Positions 8,305-17,121 of a DNA stretch of 64,000 nt are shown here, piece by piece. The notes below the pieces were generated by a model. The model was given only the letters and a program-made list of their open reading frames with translations, ran no database searches and had not been told where the DNA came from. Each line of letters opens with the position of its first letter. Positions within the stretch are counted from its first letter, which is position 1. The position numbers were made by a program, and so were the translations under genes. Origin of the DNA: Flavobacteriaceae bacterium (GTDB lineage: Bacteria; Bacteroidota; Bacteroidia; Flavobacteriales; Flavobacteriaceae); NCBI GenBank assembly GCA_947456815.1, contig CANGTL010000010.1, forward strand, positions 1 through 64,000, written 5' to 3'.

Positions 8305-8910
8305 TTACTTTTTGTTTTGATACAAAATCGGATTCAACTCGTCGTCGTTGTACATCTTCATTTGTTTGTAGACTTTCATAAATTTGTCGCCGTTCTCGAT
8401 GTCTGTGATCAAATCATCAATTGCGGTGGATAAATCTGTTCTTTGTTCTAAAAGCACATTAAGCTTCGCTTGACATTTGTCTTTGTGGTCTTGTGAAGCT
8501 TCCGGGCGCGTAACTTCTTCGTGCATATGGTAAATTTTCAACGCTAAAATCGACAATCGATCGAATGCCCAAGCTGGACTTTCAGAATTGATTTTTGCGG
8601 TTGGTTTTACATGTACATGGTTGTATTTTTGAAGAAAATAACTATCAATATATTCGACCATATCGGTGCGTTCTTGGTTCGAGGCATCGATTCTTCTTTT
8701 GAGCGTTAATGCGGCAACCGGATCAATTTGGGGATCTCGGATGATGTCTTCAAAATGCCATTGCACCGTGTCAATCCAGTTTTTGTGATATAACAAATGC
8801 TCGAATTGCTCCTTTGGATAGGGATTGTTAATGGGTTGATCCACGTTATCAAATTGATGATAATCTTGGATGCTTCTTTCGAAAACGGCGTAGGCAAGTT
8901 TAGAAAACAT
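8305..8910 (-). CDS. DUF4254 domain-containing protein
   Basis: A 201-residue soluble, mostly helical protein with no signal peptide or membrane segment. I recognise it as DUF4254 from the N-terminal region (FSKLAYAVFERSIQDYHQFD) and the conserved segment KRRIDASNQERTDMVEYID followed by AWAFDRLSILALKIYHMHEE. The function is unknown. In Bacteroidota it habitually sits beside a heptosyltransferase-like GT9 gene, as here, which suggests a link to lipopolysaccharide core or envelope glycan synthesis. That link is inferred from neighbourhood only. Confidence 0.8.
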   Translation of the reverse strand: MFSKLAYAVFERSIQDYHQFDNVDQPINNPYPKEQFEHLLYHKNWIDTVQWHFEDIIRDPQIDPVAALTLKRRIDASNQERTDMVEYIDSYFLQKYNHVHVKPTAKINSESPAWAFDRLSILALKIYHMHEEVTRPEASQDHKDKCQAKLNVLLEQRTDLSTAIDDLITDIENGDKFMKVYKQMKMYNDDELNPILYQNKK

Positions 8911-8929
8911 ATCTTTGAATTTTAAAAGA

Positions 8930-8937
8930 CAAAGATA
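8930..8937 (-). promoter_or_regulatory. Promoter -7 element for DUF4254
   Basis: On the minus strand the bases read TATCTTTG, a perfect TAnnTTTG, 20-27 bases upstream of the DUF4254 start. A TTG at 8953-8955 (minus strand) lies 15 bases further upstream, slightly closer than the usual 17-19. Confidence 0.45.
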
Positions 8938-8980
8938 CTTTTTATACTTTTACAACCTAAACAACTTTTAAAGTTTCTAG

Positions 8981-9064
8981 GCCACAAAGTCGCAAAGGCA
9001 CAAATTTTAGAACTGCCTTATTAGTGCAAAACATAAAAACTTAGAGACTTCGAGGCTTCGCGGC
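8981..9064. repeat. Degenerate palindromic intergenic repeat upstream of upp
   Basis: The left arm GCCACAAAGTCGCAAAGGC and the reverse complement of the right arm (GCCGCGAAGCCTCGAAGTC) match at about 14 of 19 positions, separated by about 45 bases. The sequence type (GCAAAG and CTTCG motifs) recurs as a half copy after upp. It looks like a decayed member of a dispersed palindromic family. Confidence 0.4.
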
Positions 9065-9077
9065 AAAAAACATCATT

Positions 9078-9731
9078 ATGCAAATTCATTATCTATCCGA
9101 AGACAACAGCGTTTTAAATCACTTTTTAGGTCAAATCCGCAACGTCAATGTGCAACATGATAGCATGCGTTTTCGCAGGAATATCGAACGAATCGGAGAA
9201 GTAATGGCGTATGAACTGAGCAAAGACTTGCGTTATAAAAACATCGAAATTCAGACACCGTTAGGTATCAAGAAGACCACGGAAATTGAAGATCAGTTGG
9301 TTTTGTGCTCGATTCTTCGTGCGGGTTTACCATTGCATTTGGGGTTCTTGAATTTCTTTGACAGTGCCGAAAACGGATTTGTTTCTGCCTACCGCCATCA
9401 TCCGAACAACGATGATTTCTTTGATATTTTGGTTGAATATCAGGCGGTTCCTAATTTACAGGACAAAACATTGTTGCTGATTGATCCGATGTTGGCAACG
9501 GGCCAGTCGATGGTGGCGGTTTTCAACAAGTTGATGGAAAAAGGATTGCCGAAAGAAATTCATATTGCGGTGATTATTGCGGCGCCACAGGGAATCGAAT
9601 ATTTAGAGAATCATTTGCCAGACCATTGTCATTTATGGGTTGCCACTTTGGATGAAACCTTGAATGCTAAAAACTATATTGTTCCTGGTTTGGGCGATGC
9701 GGGCGATTTGGCTTACGGGAATAAATTGTAA
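9078..9731 (+). CDS. upp: Uracil phosphoribosyltransferase
   Basis: A 217-residue pyrimidine-salvage enzyme that converts uracil and PRPP to UMP in the cytoplasm. The type I PRPP-binding loop is present as DPMLATGQS at residues 136-144. The N-terminal RFRRNIERIGEVMAYELSK segment, the SILRAGLPL motif and the C-terminal PGLGDAGDLAYG uracil-binding segment are all typical of Upp. Length is normal. It is flanked by minus-strand genes and is therefore probably transcribed alone. The 76 bases just upstream consist largely of a degenerate palindromic repeat, and another half repeat follows it. Confidence 0.95.
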   Translation: MQIHYLSEDNSVLNHFLGQIRNVNVQHDSMRFRRNIERIGEVMAYELSKDLRYKNIEIQTPLGIKKTTEIEDQLVLCSILRAGLPLHLGFLNFFDSAENGFVSAYRHHPNNDDFFDILVEYQAVPNLQDKTLLLIDPMLATGQSMVAVFNKLMEKGLPKEIHIAVIIAAPQGIEYLENHLPDHCHLWVATLDETLNAKNYIVPGLGDAGDLAYGNKL

Positions 9732-9743
9732 TTGATTATTTGC

Positions 9744-9764
9744 TCGCAAAGACGCAAAGGCGCA
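9744..9764. repeat. Half copy of the GCAAAG palindromic repeat
   Basis: TCGCAAAGACGCAAAGGCGCA, just after upp, closely resembles the left arm of the repeat at 8981-9064. No opposite arm is seen here. Confidence 0.4.
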
Positions 9765-9802
9765 TTTTAAGTTTTCACGTGAGTTGTCTTTTGTGAGCTG
9801 AA

Positions 9803-10732
9803 TTAAACTTGTTTAAAAAAAGCAATAAAACTGACTGCGACCAATATCCACAACACCACTTCTTTTTTCCAATAGGCTTGCGCCGTTTCTATGTGAGTCG
9901 TTGCAATCATTGCCAATGGCGCAAAAGTAAAAACCAATAATTCATTCGATTTGTTAGGTGAAATTGCAAAAACGGCGATACCGATTACAACTGAGGAAAT
10001 TACTTTCTTATAGGTCGGGTGCAAAATCAGTGGGCGATTTGAGAGCGACAACAAAAGCAATATTATGAAAAACAGTCCAATGGTTGTATATAAAGAGAAT
10101 ATTACATTTTGGTTTTTGTTTGTGAAATAATCAAGTCTAAAGTCGACCACCGAATCTGCAAGCAAATCATTGATCCACTGTGTGTTGAAGTACAAGGAGC
10201 ATCCTACGAAAAGAATTGCGATCAAGAAAAAAGCTATGAATGGCAAAAACCAGTTTCTATAATCTCTAGCGACATGAAACAGAATTGCAATAAAAATCAA
10301 AAGGATAAAAAGTATGCTCCAAAAATGAAACAATGAGGCGATGAAAACCCACAAAGAAGCATCAAATATTTTCTCTTTTGAGGCTTTTAAAGAATGAAGA
10401 GAGATGATTCGACGTGTGGCAAGTAAGATGAAAAAGTTCGAAAGCAATAACGGAGTATTGTTGAATATACCCGGAAAAAACAGTAAGAACATAAAAAACA
10501 ACAGAACGGTGTAGGCGCTGTCTTTGCTCAATCCGTTTTTCTTTACGATAAAGTTGGTGATAAACATCGAAACGAATAAAACACCTAAAAGAACGCATTT
10601 AGACACTACGTTGTACAACGAATTATCGCTCGTGACGTGCTTTAATTGATAGTAAAAAAAGAAAAAAAGCAACCCTAAAATTACAGCTGAATAATTTAAT
10701 GGTGTAGATTTTCTAAAAAAACTTGTAATCAT
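9803..10732 (-). CDS. Polytopic membrane protein (DUF6427-like)
   Basis: A 309-residue protein with about eight to nine hydrophobic helices spread over its whole length, beginning SAVILGLLFFFFYYQL near residue 15. No enzymatic motif is visible. I recognise it as a lineage-restricted flavobacterial family (I believe DUF6427) that is regularly found next to upp, the small DUF6341-like gene and purD, as here. The function is unknown. Its start at 10732 lies inside the promoter region of the divergent gene at 10785, so the two are transcribed from a shared 50-base intergenic region. Confidence 0.65.
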   Translation of the reverse strand: MITSFFRKSTPLNYSAVILGLLFFFFYYQLKHVTSDNSLYNVVSKCVLLGVLFVSMFITNFIVKKNGLSKDSAYTVLLFFMFLLFFPGIFNNTPLLLSNFFILLATRRIISLHSLKASKEKIFDASLWVFIASLFHFWSILFILLIFIAILFHVARDYRNWFLPFIAFFLIAILFVGCSLYFNTQWINDLLADSVVDFRLDYFTNKNQNVIFSLYTTIGLFFIILLLLSLSNRPLILHPTYKKVISSVVIGIAVFAISPNKSNELLVFTFAPLAMIATTHIETAQAYWKKEVVLWILVAVSFIAFFKQV

Positions 10733-10752
10733 AAGGATATTTTATACTTTTG
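10723..10752 (+). promoter_or_regulatory. Promoter for the DUF6341-like gene
   Basis: TTG at 10723-10725 and TACTTTTG at 10745-10752 are separated by 19 bases, matching the Bacteroidota -33/-7 arrangement. The ATG at 10785 follows 32 bases later. The same stretch covers the start of the divergent gene. Confidence 0.6.
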
Positions 10753-10784
10753 TGCGTGTAAATATACTACTAACATTCACTATT

Positions 10785-11018
10785 ATGAAAGCATTTTTTG
10801 AAGGAATACAATGGTTATTTGAGAACGTTTTCTTTTGGCCTTTAAATCAATTTCGTGCATTAGAACTTGAAAATTGGTTTGGTGCTAATACGATTAACTG
10901 GATTTTTATGGCAATTTGTAGTTATGCAACTTGGTATTGGTGTAAACAACTAACCATGCACAAGAACAACGGGGAGGAAAATCAAGATACTACGGCACAT
11001 TCTTTCTTAACCAAGTAA
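10785..11018 (+). CDS. Small membrane protein (DUF6341-like)
   Basis: I choose the ATG at 10785, giving 77 residues starting MKAFFEGIQWLFENVFF. An upstream in-frame GTG would start within or next to the promoter. The protein has an amphipathic N-terminal half rich in aromatic residues and one clear membrane helix at about residues 36-55 (TINWIFMAICSYATWYW), then a polar tail. I recognise it as a small conserved flavobacterial family (I believe DUF6341) of unknown function. Its stop overlaps the 3' end of the convergent purD gene by 12 bases. Confidence 0.65.
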   Translation: MKAFFEGIQWLFENVFFWPLNQFRALELENWFGANTINWIFMAICSYATWYWCKQLTMHKNNGEENQDTTAHSFLTK

Positions 11019-12284
11019 GTCGAAACCAATATCTTTTCTATAATACATCGTATCAAAATGTAGTTTTTCTATGTTTTGATACGATTTTTTTACGGCCTCT
11101 TGGTAATCATTCCCATAGGACGTCACAGCCAAAACTCTTCCGCCATTGCTTAGGACTTTTCCGTTTTCTAACCTAGTTCCAGCATGAAATACGATTGAAT
11201 CTTCAATTCTGTCTAGGCCAGATATTTCCTTCCCCTTCTCATAATCTTCTGGATATCCACCCGAAACAACCATAACCGTTGTAGCGGTTCTTTCATCAAC
11301 GTCTAATTGAATCTCATCTAGCTTTTGATTGGCCACCGCCACAAATAATTCGACCAAATCATTTTTTAATCTTGGAATGACCACTTCAGTTTCTGGATCA
11401 CCCATTCTGACGTTGTATTCGATGACAATAGGTTCGCCATTTACGTTGATTAATCCAATAAAAACAAATCCTTTATATGGTATTTCGTCTTTTTGTAAGC
11501 CTTTAATTGTTGGAATGACAATTCGGTTTTCGATTTTTTGCAATAAGGTTGCATCCGCAAATGGCACTGGAGAAATCGCGCCCATGCCTCCTGTATTCAA
11601 GCCAGTATCGCCTTCTCCAATTCGTTTGTAATCTTTGGCTGTTGGTAGAATTTTATAATTTTTGCCATCCGTCAATACAAAACAACTCAATTCTATTCCG
11701 TCTAAGAATTCTTCAATGACCACTTTTGAACTCGCTTGCCCGAATTTAGCGTCCACTAGCATATTCCGTAATTCTTGCTTGGCTTCGTTTAGATCGTTAA
11801 GAATCAACACGCCTTTTCCTGCAGCCAAACCATCAGCCTTGAGCACGTATGGCGCTTGCAAAGTTTCTAAAAACCGGCAGCCTTTTTCGACGGTTTCTTT
11901 TGTGAAACTATCGTATGCTGCAGTTGGAATTTGATGCTTTACCATAAATTCTTTTGCAAATTCTTTACTTCCTTCTAGTTGCGCTCCTAGCTTTGATGGA
12001 CCGATAACTGGAATAGACCTCAACGATTCGTCGTTTAGAAAATAGTCGTAAATACCGGCAACCAACGGATCTTCTGGGCCAACAACTACCATTTTTATAC
12101 TTTCTTGCAGCACTAGCTTTTTTATGGCTTCAAAATCGGTTGGGCTGATATTGACATTGGTCGCAATTGAATCCGTTCCTGCATTTCCTGGCGCGACAAA
12201 AAGTTTGTAGCAAAGCGGCGATTGTAGCATTTTCCATGCTAAAGCGTGTTCTCTTCCGCCAGATCCTAAAAGTAAAATAGTCAT
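11007..12284 (-). CDS. purD: Phosphoribosylamine-glycine ligase
   Basis: A 425-residue ATP-grasp enzyme catalysing the second step of de novo purine synthesis, ATP-dependent joining of glycine to phosphoribosylamine. The N-terminus has the family signature LLLGSGGREHALAWK. The ATP-grasp core shows APYVLKADGLAAGKGVLI, the metal and substrate loops GGMGAISP and EYNVRMGDPETE, and the C-terminal domain ends as usual. Length is normal for PurD. No other pur gene is adjacent, so it appears to be a single-gene transcript, with a good -7 element 24-31 bases upstream. Confidence 0.96.
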   Translation of the reverse strand: MTILLLGSGGREHALAWKMLQSPLCYKLFVAPGNAGTDSIATNVNISPTDFEAIKKLVLQESIKMVVVGPEDPLVAGIYDYFLNDESLRSIPVIGPSKLGAQLEGSKEFAKEFMVKHQIPTAAYDSFTKETVEKGCRFLETLQAPYVLKADGLAAGKGVLILNDLNEAKQELRNMLVDAKFGQASSKVVIEEFLDGIELSCFVLTDGKNYKILPTAKDYKRIGEGDTGLNTGGMGAISPVPFADATLLQKIENRIVIPTIKGLQKDEIPYKGFVFIGLINVNGEPIVIEYNVRMGDPETEVVIPRLKNDLVELFVAVANQKLDEIQLDVDERTATTVMVVSGGYPEDYEKGKEISGLDRIEDSIVFHAGTRLENGKVLSNGGRVLAVTSYGNDYQEAVKKSYQNIEKLHFDTMYYRKDIGFDLLG

Positions 12285-12307
12285 AAGTCATATTTAGTTG
12301 TGTGGGA

Positions 12308-12315
12308 CAAAAATA
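12308..12315 (-). promoter_or_regulatory. Promoter -7 element for purD
   Basis: The minus strand reads TATTTTTG, a perfect TAnnTTTG, 24 bases upstream of the purD ATG. No clear -33 TTTG is seen. Confidence 0.4.
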
Positions 12316-12398
12316 CTTGGTTTTGGAGGTTTATTTTAATTAAATGGTAAAAAAATCCAGCTACAAATTATGATAGTTGGGATGAAAGATTATTTTTG

Positions 12399-13736
12399 AT
12401 GAAAAATAAGATCGTTGTGTTGAATCTTTTTAATCTTACGTTGCGTTTGAACGGTTTTCCGATTGGGAAAGCGAAAATTGAGCTGGATAAAATTCTCTCA
12501 CTTTCTGAATCGGAATATGCGGCGTTTTTAGCTTCAAAAAAGCAAGAAATCCTTGCTTATCATCTGCGGTACAATCCTTACTATAGTAGCATCGTCGGAT
12601 CAAAATCAATTGAAAATTGGGAAGACATTCCTGTGATGAAAAAATTTCATTTTCAAAGACCCTTGTCTGAAAGGTTGTCGAACGAATATACTCTAAAAAA
12701 TGTCTACATCAATAAAACCTCGGGTTCTAGCGGTGATCCTATGGTTTTTGCCAAAGATAAATTTTGCCATGCATTGACGTGGGTCAATATTATGCGCCGT
12801 TTTCAATGGTATCATTTGGATTTTAACCGTTCTTGGCAAGCACGTTTTTACGGAATGCCGCTCGATTTTGTTGCCAACAAGAAACTGCGCTTAAAGGATT
12901 TTCTGAGTCATCGGTTTAGGTTTAATATTTTTGATTTTTCGGATACGGCTATGCAAAAAATGGTCGGTAAATTTCAACGAACTCGGTTTGATTATATCAA
13001 TGGATATACAAATTCGATTGTCTTGTTGGCAAAATACCTGCAGAAAAAAGACCTTTATCTGAATGCTATTTGTCCGAGTTTAAAAGTCTGTATTGTCACC
13101 TCAGAAATGTTATTTGATGTTGATAAGAAATTATTGGAAGAACGATTTAGAATTCCAATTATTAATGAATATGGCAGCGCTGAGTTAGACATAATTGCTT
13201 TAGAAAACCCAGAAGGAGTTTGGATGATCAATTCTGAAACCTTATTTGTAGAGATTTTAGATGAAAATGATCAGGTTTTGCCTTATGGCCAAGAAGGTAA
13301 AATTGTAGTAACATCGCTTTATAACAAAGCACATCCTATGATACGTTATGAAGTTGGAGACATTGGAATACTTGACGAAATAAGCACGCTTCAACGACCA
13401 ATTCTCAAAAAACTGACTGGGAGAACCAATGATATTGCCTTATTGCCAAGTGGAAAAAAATCGCCTGGAATGACTTTCTATTCAATCACAAAAAGACTTT
13501 TTGACGATGAAGGCAACGTCAAAGAATTTGTCATTACACAAACCAAACCGGACACTTTTGAAATTGAATATACCAGCGAAAGAGCACTATCAACAAAAGA
13601 AATTGACGAGATAGAACGTGTCTTAGGTCAGTTTCTTGAACCCAATTTGAAATATCTATTTACTCGAAAAGACAAAATAGAAAGAAGCAAAAGCGGGAAA
13701 TTAAAACAATTTAAGTCGATGGTTTCAGTTTCTTAA
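12399..13736 (+). CDS. Phenylacetate-CoA ligase family protein (PaaK/CapK-like adenylating enzyme)
   Basis: A 445-residue ANL-superfamily protein. The phosphate-binding loop is NKTSGSSGDPMVF near residue 108, and later motifs NEYGSAELD and RYEVGDIG match the adenylation core of the PaaK/CapK group. CapK-type members are found in capsule loci, and this one lies at the edge of the polysaccharide locus, so it may activate a carboxylate for glycan decoration rather than phenylacetate. The substrate is inferred, not shown. The start is uncertain: a TATTTTTG promoter-like element abuts the ATG at 12399, and in-frame GTG 12417 or TTG 12420 could be used instead. Its 3' end overlaps the convergent gene by 26 bases. 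Confidence 0.8.
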   Translation: MKNKIVVLNLFNLTLRLNGFPIGKAKIELDKILSLSESEYAAFLASKKQEILAYHLRYNPYYSSIVGSKSIENWEDIPVMKKFHFQRPLSERLSNEYTLKNVYINKTSGSSGDPMVFAKDKFCHALTWVNIMRRFQWYHLDFNRSWQARFYGMPLDFVANKKLRLKDFLSHRFRFNIFDFSDTAMQKMVGKFQRTRFDYINGYTNSIVLLAKYLQKKDLYLNAICPSLKVCIVTSEMLFDVDKKLLEERFRIPIINEYGSAELDIIALENPEGVWMINSETLFVEILDENDQVLPYGQEGKIVVTSLYNKAHPMIRYEVGDIGILDEISTLQRPILKKLTGRTNDIALLPSGKKSPGMTFYSITKRLFDDEGNVKEFVITQTKPDTFEIEYTSERALSTKEIDEIERVLGQFLEPNLKYLFTRKDKIERSKSGKLKQFKSMVSVS

Positions 13737-14490
13737 TGTACCTCGGTTTGATTACCAATTGTGCAAATAAGAATCCCGCCAAACAACAGAGAGAGACGAA
13801 TACATTTAGCCGATGAAATAGTCTATAAACCCGGAAGTTGTGTTGAATCAATTTTAGTTTTGAGGAAGAAATCGAATCTTTTCTAACGCGGTAAAAAGCC
13901 AAACTTTCTGGGATAACTTGGGCAGACCGGATTTTTTTTAGAACTGTCAACCAAACCATCCAATCTTGTCTTTTTCGAATACTTGAAATGGGTATTTTCC
14001 CAAAAAAATGTGTGTCATACATTCCAGTAAGATTCCCTACGAAATTGCAAAAAAATAGCTGCCAGTAGTGCAGTTTTATAGGGGCCTCTACCCTTAAATT
14101 CATTGAAACCCCCTCCTCGTCGACGCATTCATAAAAAGAAAAGGAAAATGGAGAATTGCTTGAAGAAAGAAAGTCAATTTGTTTTTGTAGTTTCTCTGGT
14201 TTCCACAAATCATCTGAATCTAAAAAAGCGATAAAGCGTCCTTTAGCTAAATCAACTGCTTGATTCCTTGCGACTCCTGCACCTGAATTTTTCTGAAGTT
14301 GATGGAAACTAATTCTAGAATCGTCGTTCATGTAATTCCTTACTATCGACTCTGTTTGGTCAGAAGAACAATCATCGACAATAATCATTTCCCAATAGGA
14401 ATAAGATTGACTTTGTACTGAGCGTATGGTTTCGGCAATAAATTTTTCAGAATTGTAGGTTGGAGTAATTATGGATACGAGCGCTTCCAT
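13711..14490 (-). CDS. Glycosyltransferase family 2
   Basis: A 259-residue GT-A enzyme. The nucleotide-binding start VSIITPTYNSE, the VDDCSSD segment at 39-45 and the metal-binding DSDD at 91-94 are all present. A hydrophobic segment near the C-terminus (about 228-247) may anchor it to the membrane. It would transfer a sugar from a nucleotide donor to a lipid-linked oligosaccharide. It is the last gene of a tight operon, one base after the phosphoglycosyltransferase gene that should begin the same glycan. Donor and acceptor cannot be read from sequence. Confidence 0.87.
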   Translation of the reverse strand: MEALVSIITPTYNSEKFIAETIRSVQSQSYSYWEMIIVDDCSSDQTESIVRNYMNDDSRISFHQLQKNSGAGVARNQAVDLAKGRFIAFLDSDDLWKPEKLQKQIDFLSSSNSPFSFSFYECVDEEGVSMNLRVEAPIKLHYWQLFFCNFVGNLTGMYDTHFFGKIPISSIRKRQDWMVWLTVLKKIRSAQVIPESLAFYRVRKDSISSSKLKLIQHNFRVYRLFHRLNVFVSLCCLAGFLFAQLVIKPRYIKKLKPST

Positions 14491-14491
14491 A

Positions 14492-15859
14492 TTAGTAGGC
14501 TTTTTCCTCCCCTTTAAAAATATTAATTACCGTCTGCAAAATAATCTTAATATCAAGTAATAGTGACCAATTTTCAATATAAAAGACGTCGTATTTAATT
14601 CGATTGATCATGTCTTCGTCTGTTTCGATTTCACCTCGGAAACCCCTAACTTGCGCCAATCCCGTAATGCCTGGTTTTACGTAGTGGCGAACCATATACT
14701 TTTTGATCCTATTTCCGTATGCTTTGTTCTGAGACCAAAGATGTGGACGTGGCCCAACAACCGACATATCACCCATTAATACATTGATAAATTGTGGCAT
14801 TTCATCGATGCTGGTTTTGCGCAAAAACCGTCCTATTTTGGTCACTCTCGGGTCGTTTTTAGAGGCTTCCGTTTCGGTAGTTTTATTGATTTTCATCGAG
14901 CGAAATTTGTAACAAAAAAACTCTTTCTCATCGATACCAGGTCTTCCTTGCCTAAAGAAAGTAGGGCCTTTTGATTCTATTCTAATTAATATTGCCAATA
15001 TTGGTGTCAACCAAGATAGGAGTCCAATTATTACTAGCGATGAAAAAACAATATCGAATATTCTCTTGAATGCTTTGGTTGTAGGATCATGAAGCGTAGT
15101 TCTTCGAAGTGAAAGAACTGGAAAAAACTCATAGTACTCGATTTTTAGGTTCTTGGAGTAAATTTCTTTAGTATCAGGAATAAACTTAATTGTTTTGTTG
15201 TTTTCGTCAGCAAAATCTACTAAGTTCTTCAATTCATCATTAGAAATTTCGTTCAGAGAACAGTATATTTCATCTACTTTATTCACTATTACAAAGTTCT
15301 TCAGATCAGCTAACTTTCCCTTAATGTTTGCGTTCGATTTTTTATCTGAAAAAAAACCTAAAAATCTGTATCCGTAATCATTCCTGGTCTCAAAAAGCTC
15401 TTTTAGTCTAATTGCTTCAGGAGTATAACCAATGATAATGGCGTTTCTAAAGTTGCTCCCAGTTACAATTCTGTATTTTTTTAAATAATAAAAAAGCAAG
15501 AATTTGAAAATTGAAATCAGTGTAAAACTAGTAACCATAAAATAGGCGATTGCCTTACCACTAAATAACACTTGTTTCGAAAAAGGGAAAAAAGCGATTG
15601 TAACCAATAAGAATAAAATGCCTTGTTGTGCTATTTTTGAAGTAATTTCAACAGGAGTAGTAAATCGGTAAATTTCATAGAAACGAATAGAAAAAGCAAT
15701 TATACCCCAAGCCAATGTTTGATAAACCAAATAATACAAGCAATTAATATTTAATTCTTTGAAAAAAAACAGACACAATACCGTAATAACCAAAACATCA
15801 AAAGAAATGCTTATTGGTCTTATATATTTAGAATACCTACCGGTTTGAGCTGCCGTCAT
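14492..15859 (-). CDS. Polyprenyl glycosylphosphotransferase (WcaJ-like initiating enzyme)
   Basis: A 455-residue membrane enzyme. Four N-terminal helices (about 15-125) are followed by a CoA-binding-like middle domain and a fifth helix at about 265-290 (KRIFDIVFSSLVIIGLL). The cytoplasmic catalytic domain follows, with GRPGIDEKEFFCYKFRSM, the STIDEMPQ-type segment SIDEMPQFINVLMGDMSVVG and PGITGLAQVRGFRGE. This is the polyisoprenyl-phosphate hexose-1-phosphate transferase family, which starts exopolysaccharide or O-antigen synthesis on undecaprenyl phosphate. The sugar is probably glucose or galactose but is not determined. It lies between UXS-like and GT2 genes with 1-base gaps, so they form one operon. 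Confidence 0.92.
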   Translation of the reverse strand: MTAAQTGRYSKYIRPISISFDVLVITVLCLFFFKELNINCLYYLVYQTLAWGIIAFSIRFYEIYRFTTPVEITSKIAQQGILFLLVTIAFFPFSKQVLFSGKAIAYFMVTSFTLISIFKFLLFYYLKKYRIVTGSNFRNAIIIGYTPEAIRLKELFETRNDYGYRFLGFFSDKKSNANIKGKLADLKNFVIVNKVDEIYCSLNEISNDELKNLVDFADENNKTIKFIPDTKEIYSKNLKIEYYEFFPVLSLRRTTLHDPTTKAFKRIFDIVFSSLVIIGLLSWLTPILAILIRIESKGPTFFRQGRPGIDEKEFFCYKFRSMKINKTTETEASKNDPRVTKIGRFLRKTSIDEMPQFINVLMGDMSVVGPRPHLWSQNKAYGNRIKKYMVRHYVKPGITGLAQVRGFRGEIETDEDMINRIKYDVFYIENWSLLLDIKIILQTVINIFKGEEKAY

Positions 15860-15860
15860 A

Positions 15861-16844
15861 TTAATGAATGTAACCTGTAAAGTCTTTATGTTCCTCCTTT
15901 AATAGTTCTTCGGTCGACAAAGATTTGAAATAATCATAAGTGATTTTCATTCCTTCACTGCGAGATACTTTAGCTTCCCATCCTAAAATTTCTTTCGCTT
16001 TTGTGGTATTTGGTTGTCTTTGAAGCGGATCATTCATAGGCAAAGGATGATAAACTACTTTTTGCTTCGTACCTGTCAATTTTATGATTTCGTCTGCAAA
16101 ATCTTTAATCGTAATTTCATCAGGATTACCGATGTTTACAGGATATATATAATCGGAATGTAAAAGTCTAAAAATCCCTTCGACTTGATCGTCTACGTAA
16201 CAAAAAGAACGGGTTTGTGAACCGTCTCCAAAAATGGTTAAGTCTTCCCCTCTTAAAGCCTGTCCAATAAATGCAGGAATAACTCTTCCGTCATTTAATC
16301 GCATTCGGGGTCCGTAGGTATTAAAAATTCTGACAATTCTTGTTTCAACCCCATGAAAAGTATGATACGCCATTGTTATTGATTCTTGGAAACGTTTGGC
16401 TTCATCGTAAACGCCTCGCGGACCAATCGTGTTCACGTTGCCATAATATTCCTCCGTTTGCGGATGCACCAATGGGTCACCATATATTTCAGAAGTGGAT
16501 GCTATTAGAATTCTAGCTTTCTTCACACGAGCCAGACCAAGAAGGTTGTGCGTTCCCAAAGATCCGACTTTGAGGGTTTGAATTGGAATTTTAAGATAAT
16601 CGATTGGACTTGCCGGTGAGGCAAAATGTAGTATGTAATCTAATTCTCCTGGAACGTGGACGAATTTGGTAACATCGTGATGGTAGAATTCGAAGTTTTT
16701 TAATTTGAAAAGATGTTCAATGTTTTTTAGATCTCCGGTAATCAGGTTGTCCATTCCGATAACAAAATAACCTTCGGCAATAAAACGATCACACAAATGC
16801 GATCCGAGAAATCCGGCTGCACCGGTAATTAATATTCTTTTCAT
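15861..16844 (-). CDS. UDP-glucuronate decarboxylase-like NAD-dependent epimerase/dehydratase
   Basis: A 327-residue extended short-chain dehydrogenase. The NAD motif [10 protein letters not shown] is at residues 8-17, the catalytic Tyr146 and Lys150 are in YDEAK, and Thr/Ser in [10 protein letters not shown] complete the triad. The segments [35 protein letters not shown] and [19 protein letters not shown] are characteristic of UDP-glucuronic acid decarboxylase (UDP-xylose synthase). It probably supplies UDP-xylose or a related nucleotide sugar for the polysaccharide. It is first in the operon with the phosphoglycosyltransferase and GT2. The 277 bases upstream hold no gene and no clear promoter. 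Confidence 0.87.
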   Translation of the reverse strand: MKRILITGAAGFLGSHLCDRFIAEGYFVIGMDNLITGDLKNIEHLFKLKNFEFYHHDVTKFVHVPGELDYILHFASPASPIDYLKIPIQTLKVGSLGTHNLLGLARVKKARILIASTSEIYGDPLVHPQTEEYYGNVNTIGPRGVYDEAKRFQESITMAYHTFHGVETRIVRIFNTYGPRMRLNDGRVIPAFIGQALRGEDLTIFGDGSQTRSFCYVDDQVEGIFRLLHSDYIYPVNIGNPDEITIKDFADEIIKLTGTKQKVVYHPLPMNDPLQRQPNTTKAKEILGWEAKVSRSEGMKITYDYFKSLSTEELLKEEHKDFTGYIH

Positions 16845-17121
16845 TTTAGTATTTTATCTAAATCGATAACGAAGAAATTATGATTTTCTTATACAAACTT
16901 TAACTTTTTCTATAAAAGAAAAAACGATTTGTGACGTTAAAGGTCGGTTTGTTTGTTTTTTAAAAAATATTGATTGTCAATAAATTATCAAGAATAACGT
17001 GTAAATAATTGTTACTAAAGATTTTGACAAAAATAAACTTATAGACAAGAAATACAAAGAATTTTAGTACAAAACTTTCGTTGGAGTTCTTTTTTTTTGA
17101 AAGCTTTTTTAAAAAACAATT

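Noticed and set aside
9773..9790. CACGTG in the sequence after upp as a second parS
   Set aside because: The flanks (GTTTT on the left, AGTTG on the right) do not match the parS arms, so only the core hexamer is shared.
12391..12398. TATTTTTG as the promoter of the PaaK/CapK-like gene at ATG 12399
   Set aside because: It abuts the ATG, so a transcript from it would start after that codon; it would only fit a downstream GTG or TTG start.
16845..17121. Possible ncRNA in the 277-base gap upstream of the UXS-like gene
   Set aside because: Only A/T-rich sequence without a stable hairpin or promoter match was found.
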